Below, piece after piece: positions 58,309 to 64,000 of a DNA stretch of 64,000 nucleotides. Each line of letters begins with the position of its first letter. Within the stretch, counting starts at the first letter, position 1. The stretch is from Glandiceps talaboti. Taxonomy: Eukaryota; Hemichordata; Enteropneusta; Spengelidae. Position numbers and translations under genes: made by a program. The stretch covers positions 9,683,475 to 9,747,474 of the forward strand of contig NC_135554.1 of the NCBI RefSeq assembly GCF_964340395.1, written 5' to 3'. The notes under the pieces were generated by a model that saw only the letters and a list, made by a program, of their open reading frames with translations, did not search any database and was not told the origin of the DNA.

Positions 58309-58452
58309 CATTCCCCAATATTTTTCTTCATTCAGCTAGAAAATATTCATAACCTAAGGCTTTGTCACTATAGGTCTAGCGACTCGTAGTGACAAGGCCC
58401 CTTAGGTCATCCATATTTTCCTCCCTTGAATGAAGAAAAATATTGGAGTATG
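58309..58452. mobile_element. hairpin MITE in MISP/AKAP2-like intron
   Basis: The left arm 'caatatttttcttcattca' and right arm 'tgaatgaagaaaaatattg' are exactly inverted. Inner arms 'ctaaggctttgtcactatag' and 'tagtgacaaggccccttag' also pair. The ~144-bp foldback has almost no loop. Confidence 0.85.
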
Positions 58453-58590
58453 ATATCTAAATATCTTTTATCAATACTTTCACTAAAACTGTCCTTAAAA
58501 AATTGTTAATTCTTGTATTCAGATTATAAACTAGACATTTTCTCCTACAAAGTGAATTTTCGCACAAAACAATTTTTTCACACAATTTAC

Positions 58591-58854
58591 CGTCAGTTTC
58601 GTTGTCATCTTCCTTTGATCTTGTTGATAGTCTTCTTATTTTGCCTTCTTTTTTCAGTTCTTCTTCTTTCCTACGACTCTCTGCCATATCTCTTTCGATG
58701 TAGTAACCAGCAGCACGTTTCATGTATTGGTCCTTAGCTACTGGGTCGGCGGAATGGTAATGTTTGCTTGTTGGTACTGGTGTTTCCTCCACTTCTGTAG
58801 GTTTCCTACGTTCTGTGTAAGTTGACGGTCTTCTGTCGTGTCTAGATGGTAGAC
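58591..58854 (-). CDS. MISP/AKAP2-like protein, coding exon with IERD motif 6
   Basis: On the - strand, acceptor attcattcag (58855) and donor gtaaat (58590), phase 1 on both sides. It continues 'G-L-P-S-R' of the previous repeat, then RRKPTEVEETPVPTSKHYHS and KRAAGYYIERDMAESRRKEE, ELKKEGKIRRLSTRSKEDD. The motif here is diverged (IERDMA). Confidence 0.85.
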
Positions 58855-59035
58855 CTGAATGAATTTGACAAAATTTCATCAATTCGTAAAAAAATTATCT
58901 TGGAAGTTTTTAAACTGATTATGCTTTAGAGAGATGGGACAAAATCTGACAACATTGAAATTATAACATGATATTAAAAAACTACTCCATAAGTTCTGTT
59001 CTTGTGAACCTTTAGAAACCAGTACTGTCATTGAT

Positions 59036-59410
59036 AACAGATAATAATAATGATAGTGTTGGTTTTTATATAGCACTTTCCCACTCTGTGCTCAAAGAAC
59101 TTTACAATTATTACTCCTGGCATTAATCTATAAAGGCACAACGGCCCTTTATACTTCCTCAACTCCCTGGGGAGCATACAATCCATTGCAGCCTTTATAA
59201 GCGCACATAATTGAAGCATTCACATTGCAACCTCTATCCTACCAGGCCCCCAATTATACAGCTGGGTTGACTGAGGCACAGTCATGGTTCAAATCTTGCC
59301 CAAGGACTTTAGCCACTCGTAAACAAACGGCAGTGATGGGGTTCAAACCAGCAACCTACAGATTCCAAACCGGCCATTCTAACCATTTGCTCATCATGAC
59401 TCCACGATTA
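59036..59410 (-). mobile_element. tRNA-derived SINE
   Basis: On the - strand the head (about 59405-59335) is tRNA-like. It has an A-box-like 'gagcaaatggttagaatgg' and, at the right spacing, a B box 'gctggtttgaacccc'. The body follows, and the 3' end carries a short (ATT)n tail (plus-strand gataataataatgata at about 59036-59053). The body phrase 'tatagcactttcccactctg' (+ strand) is of a type I recall from many aquatic animal genomes. Confidence 0.75.
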
Positions 59411-59816
59411 ACTTACAGACAACAAAATACCAGGTCGAACACTGCAACCTAATGTAATATATTGTGTACATATACACCACACATTTCAATAGTTATGGCA
59501 GCATAGACAGTGAACTCAGCCTCAATTCTGAGGACTTTTCAATGTTACCTGTTGAAGCTTAAAGCTTTTGAAATTCAAAACATGTCTTTATTTTGGTGCT
59601 TGAATGTATATGATATATATTAATTTATATTTACTATAAATGTTGACAATTTAAAAGTGTATTGCACTTATCAAGTATGAATATACTAGTAATATAATTT
59701 TTAATTGGCTATCTAGACACATAAGACATTACCTAATTGGCTGGCAAAATGTTGTCACCCTAAAATTACCATAACAATAGACCAAACTTGACATGTCTCA
59801 GAAACTATATACCTAC

Positions 59817-60381
59817 CTCTTTCTTCTCTATATATGTCTTCCTTTTCTCTGGCAAGTCTGATTTCTCTCTCAATAGGAGTTTCTTTATGTGTAGTGACTG
59901 TCTCTGTAGGTCCATTCTGAGTTGGTTTGGTACTCTTGGTACTAGATTCAGATGTTATCTGTTTGTCATCACTGGTAGGTGTTACAATTTTACTTTGTAC
60001 ACTGTGTACTGGTTTGGATGGCACACTCTGCTGCTGTGTGGTTTTAGTGGGTTGGTTGAAGATCGCCCTCGCTTGGGCAGTCCTTGATTTGGCTTCGACA
60101 TTGCTGGGGGAGTCTGTGTCATCATCCGCTTTTCTTGTTCGAGAGACCGGTTTGGTTGCTGTGTAATGATTATTATTGTTAACAACACTTCCAGTATCTT
60201 CAGTTGATTTGACAACTCCAGCAGCTGCCCTCTGTCGCTGAAGCTCAATCTCTCGTTCTCGCTGAAGTCGGATCTCGCGTTCAATTATACTTTCATTGAC
60301 GGGAGGTGGAGGATTGTTTTCATCCATGGTAAACCCAAAGTCATCAGAGGCGTGAGTGTGTATGTATTCGTGATCCACTTT
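59817..60381 (-). CDS. MISP/AKAP2-like protein, coding exon with IERE motifs 4 and 5
   Basis: On the - strand, acceptor ccttttaatag (60382) and donor gtaggt (59816). It enters in phase 0 and leaves in phase 1. It begins KVDHEYIHTHASDDFGFTMD, then motif 4 SIIEREIRLQREREIELQRQ. A Thr/Ser/Gln-rich low-complexity middle (about 100 residues) follows, then motif 5 TPIEREIRLAREKEDIYREE, RG. The split Gly codon joins to the exon at 58854. Confidence 0.88.
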
Positions 60382-62470
60382 CTATTAAAAGGAGTGAACA
60401 TTTGTAGAGAAAAAGTGAAACCAAACTCTATAATGGTGAATTTTACTTTCAAAGTCAAATGCATTTGAAGTATGTCCAAAATATCAATATTGTTTTTTTC
60501 TCAGAAATAATCGATCTTCAAACATTTTCCAATTAAGAATAAAACAATTGACCAAACAAATAAATCTAATAAATAACTACATACATGAAAAACAAAATAA
60601 ACAAAAAACAAAGTTAATAAAATAAAAGAAAACGCAATCAAATATCAAATAATGTAACCAACCCAAAATGGAAACTTAAGAGACAAATAAGAAAAGAAAC
60701 TGAAAACTACAAATTATCAAGAAAGGAGAAAGTAATTAAAAGTACATGGAATGGTACACATAAGATCAGAGTTCTCAATATACTACTGGTAACATATCAC
60801 CTCACAGTCTCATGTTTTCCAGAAAACAAATTTTATAAAATGTACCACATTTTTTTTTGACAATAACCAGTTGTATTTGTGTACCCAACTATGTGCAATA
60901 AGAAAATAAATTGGGGTAACTTGGGGTTTGGCAAATGAATGGTTTCACCATGAGAAGACATCAGTTTGGTGAAAAAATACTGACCTATGCGATAGATTTT
61001 ACTGTCAAAATTTTCAAGTATTAGTAATCAGAGGGATTCTTTTTCTAAGTTTTAACAATAAATATAGATATATAATCAAGGCACAGTGTGAATTTATGTT
61101 TACTAAAAAAATTTCATCCAGCTCAAAGGAAGAACAAAGATTTTTTCATTGGACCACACAATATTCAGACAATTACAAATTATCATAATGGAACTGCAGT
61201 AGTGTGTTCCTCTATTTTTCACACCTGCATAACTTCAATGTGCAACAGTGCTATTGTATTAACTTGTACTACTATGGCAATCAAGGTTTCAGTTCACTAA
61301 GATAGACACAAACTAAAACTATATGCAACATGTTGATACAACAGTGATAAGCTATTGAATGGAGTCTCACTCAGTATGGCGGCTCTCTGAAAGCTATAGT
61401 TCCACAAACTTGCAGTGTACTGTTTTGGGACTTCCAATGTTTACACTATCTTGATCACAGGGTGATTACAGTCACACTACTGTGGGACTGCTATCACCCA
61501 CTTGTGTAATCTACCACATTGACCAACAATAGTTTTAGTTTGTGTCTATCTTGGTAAAACCGAAGCCTTGATTACCAGAGTTGTATATGTTGTAGAATTG
61601 TCATTATTGGTATTCCAGTCAATCATTCACTTCACCTGTTTATGACAAATGATTAAAATGGAGTAGACAACAACGTATCCTTTACTCTACTCTAGTAAGA
61701 CAGCCATTTCTGAAATACAGATTTTTTTTCTGAAATATTACACCCCAAATGCATCAACACACTTTCTGTACACGACTTTGTATACACAAAGCAACCATTT
61801 ATATACACATAATTAGCAGTGTACAAACTTGTAAATGCAGCTCATTGAAAACTGTAAGGTTTCATGTTACCAGTAGTGATTAATTTGAAACTCTATACAC
61901 ACACAATATGCTGAAAGGGAAAACATGGTATTTAAAAGTGGAGATTCTGAAACACATTTAAACACAGCACACAAAATATGAAATACATGCACAGTGAAAA
62001 AAACAGACAGACACATGCAAAATGCAAGCAATGCATAGACCTATAGAAAGGTATGAAAGCCAAGCATAAGCGTAGATAGCAACTATATGTATGCGTGGAA
62101 TATGTTTGTGATGAAAATTAAAAAACTTTGCGTATATCTGACAAAGTATACAAATATACCCACTACGTATGTTTAAAGTGAAGTGTATGCAGACCGAGGG
62201 ATATTAGGGTTTTATAGACATAGGGTTGGGAAAGTGTAGATGTGATGTGTAAGTTGGTTAATTTCTGTATGTTAGAAGTGTTCATGATTCTAGTGTACGC
62301 GTTAAGAGTCAAGTCAGATTTATCCTTCCCCTTCCCGGGTATGATTCCTCTACAATTCTAAAATACACCATGAGGTACAACAAACAAATGTTTGATACTT
62401 CAGAAAAACAACCTAGAAATAAAAGATTTCAAACATGCAATCACCCGTTGACAATTACAACTCTAATTAC
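60382..62470 (-). other. MISP/AKAP2-like intron
   Basis: A phase-0 intron of about 2.1 kb. It holds an A-rich stretch (about 60540-60740) and the MITE at 61266-61584. No further exon was recognised, although short exons cannot be excluded. Confidence 0.7.
61266..61584. mobile_element. MITE with ctaagatagacacaaacta arms, copy 2
   Basis: Left 'tggcaatcaaggtttcagtt' then 'cactaagatagacacaaact'. Right 'ttagtttgtgtctatcttgg' then 'aagccttgattaccagag'. It shares 'gatacaacagtgataa.ctat' and 'cttccaatgtttacactatc' with copy 1. Confidence 0.88.
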
Positions 62471-64000
62471 CTCATCTTTATCAATCTTTTCATCAACTTG
62501 TTCTTGTTCCACCAAGATGACTTCTTTTGTCCTCTGCTGAGGTTTACTCGGTGTGACCGTTGTCTTGGCGACAGGTTTGTTTATTTCTCTTCTCCTGTCA
62601 TCTGGTTTTGCATACATCTGTTTCCTTTCACTAAAACTTAACACACTGTCTGTGTTTCTAACTTCAGTGTGATGTGGTTCATATACGACATGTCCCTTTG
62701 TTTTAGGGTCTGGACTTCCAGGTGGTGTTACATCGCCATCATCAAACGATACACGAGTATTTTCTCTTACTGCAAGATATGAATCATCTGGCTCCGAGGG
62801 TGGTGTTGGTAATCCTCGTTCTTTTCTCAGCATTTCTTCCCGTTCTTTGTGTTCTCTGATTTCTCTCTCAATACTACTTTCAAATGTCTTTGCATGTCTA
62901 TCAGATTCTTCTTCATCCTCTGCAAACATTGACACACTAACATTTTTCACTCTGCCTTCTCGTCTAAGTTCTTCCTCCTTCTGTCGTTGCTCTAAGATGT
63001 CTCTTTCAATAGTTGACAAACCATACCCAGACTGTTGAGGAGCTTGAGTGTCATCATCATCATCTTCAACATATGAAGTATCTTCATATCTGTACTCTTC
63101 TGGGCGTGGTGGGAGGGGCTCAAAATAATCTTCCTCTTCATCCTCTTCTTCTTCCTCCTCCCCCTCTTCATCTATCTCATAACTAGCCTGTCCGATGAAA
63201 TCTGTACCTCTCTGTGATTCATACACACCCTTAGCAATCTGTCGTTGTTTCTGCAGCTGTCTTTCCCTCTGTCTCTGTAGTCGGATGTCTCGTTCGATGA
63301 TAGTTTCATTTTCTGGTATTTCTTCCTCCTCTTCTCCCTCATCCTCTCCATCGGTATATATCTGTACAGGTTCACAGTAGTAGACTTCCTGATTCTCTGG
63401 GTTGGCGAACTCAACTTCAACACTGTGTTCTTCCATATCACGTGTCTTCACTTGTTGTTTTGGTACAAACGCCGGAGTATCCCTGTGAATTGAAAACCTC
63501 TTTTCCCACTCTAATCTGGTCTTAGACGAGTCGCTGATGGAATCTGCTTCGACATCTTTCTGGATCTCTTCCCGCACCCTTTTCTCCTTTTCCCTGATAG
63601 CATCGATATCATCTGGCTCATCAAAACTTAGTTTCTTATTCCACTGTTCAAGCAGAGCTGCTCTGTTGATGTGTTTGTCATCAACAGAAGATTCAAAACT
63701 CTGATTTCCATTCTGTCTGTTCACAGGGAGCACGGTGTCTGTCTCGGGCTGGTGTTGCTCATCTGACAGACTCTTCAAAGTATCACCTAATCCACTATCC
63801 CTAGATTCATTCAGCGGGTCATTTTTAGGTCCACTGTTCATCGCAGGTGTTAGCTTAACCTCATACTGTTTACTTTTCTTTTTTCTCTCTTCATACTGTT
63901 GTAAGCTAACAATCTTCTTTTCATCTAAGGGTGCCATGTCCACTTCATCATCATCATAATCATTTTGGGGGTTCCAAGACACTGCACTTCTCTTTTTAAC
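62471..64000 (-). CDS. MISP/AKAP2-like protein, large exon (runs off right edge)
   Basis: On the - strand the frame is open from the window edge (VKKRSAVSWNPQNDYDDDEV) with no ATG near it, so the exon or gene continues to the right. It ends at a gtaatt donor (62470), phase 0, after EQVDEKIDKDE. About 510 residues are visible. They include an acidic start, MAPLDEKKIVSLQQYEERKK, and a Glu/Asp-rich tract (about residues 255-315). Three coiled-coil motifs are present: ETIIERDIRLQRQRERQLQK, STIERDILEQRQKEEELRRE and SSIEREIREHKEREEMLRKE followed by RGLPTPP. The T/S-x-IERE-I-x-x-x-x-x-R-E-E-x-x-R-x-x-RG pattern defines the MISP/AKAP2 C-terminal family. MISP links actin to the cell cortex and orients the spindle; AKAP2 scaffolds PKA. 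Which one this matches is not clear. Confidence 0.82.

Noticed and set aside
59280-59345. Considered as a functional tRNA gene
   Set aside because: The A and B boxes are present, but the stems do not close cleanly and a SINE body with an (ATT)n tail follows. It is better explained as a SINE.
60089-60284. Overlapping - and + strand ORFs opposite and beside the MISP/AKAP2-like exon at 59817-60381
   Set aside because: They lie within the exon in other frames. Only the chosen frame has matching splice phases and the IERE motifs.

Overview
This window is AT-rich animal genomic DNA. Genes have short coding exons with GT-AG introns of up to several kb. Microsatellites, hairpin MITEs, LINE fragments, a DIRS-type tyrosine-recombinase element, an LTR retroelement and a tRNA-derived SINE are all present. 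The mix suggests a marine invertebrate, either a non-vertebrate deuterostome or a spiralian. The species cannot be fixed from the sequence alone.

Layout: (1) 1-15.0 kb, + strand: the last five coding exons of a large gene that reads as SZT2 (KICSTOR subunit of the mTORC1 nutrient-sensing pathway), ending at a TAG at 14954. One of its introns holds a nearly complete 5.5 kb DIRS-like element (5748-11239) in the same orientation. Its gag and tyrosine-recombinase ORFs are open, but its reverse-transcriptase/RNase H region is broken. Other introns hold hairpin MITEs and a 64-bp tandem array. (2) 15-31 kb: non-coding repeat territory with a recurrent degenerate AT-rich repeat of about 150 bp, two dead LINE copies on the - strand, and a 3'-truncated LTR retroelement on the - strand (about 23124-28004). 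(3) 31-49 kb: a locally duplicated locus with two intronless FkbM-type methyltransferase-like genes (31575-32339 and 45976-46740; 254 aa each, type II membrane topology), a decayed third copy (44056-44252), and several copies of their upstream and downstream flanks, mixed with microsatellites and rearranged segments. (4) 49-56 kb: repeats and a SAP-domain pseudogene fragment inside an inverted duplication. (5) 56.2-64.0 kb, - strand: five exons forming the 3' part of a MISP/AKAP2-family (actin and cortex associated) gene. It carries seven copies of an I-E-R-E/D-I coiled-coil motif, and its first visible exon runs off the right edge.

The SZT2-like and MISP/AKAP2-like genes are convergent, with the methyltransferase cluster between them. 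They do not form an operon or share a pathway. The most informative features are the DIRS element with its readable circle-junction signature, the methyltransferase duplication with its decayed third copy, and the MITE half-element that seems to have expanded into a minisatellite.
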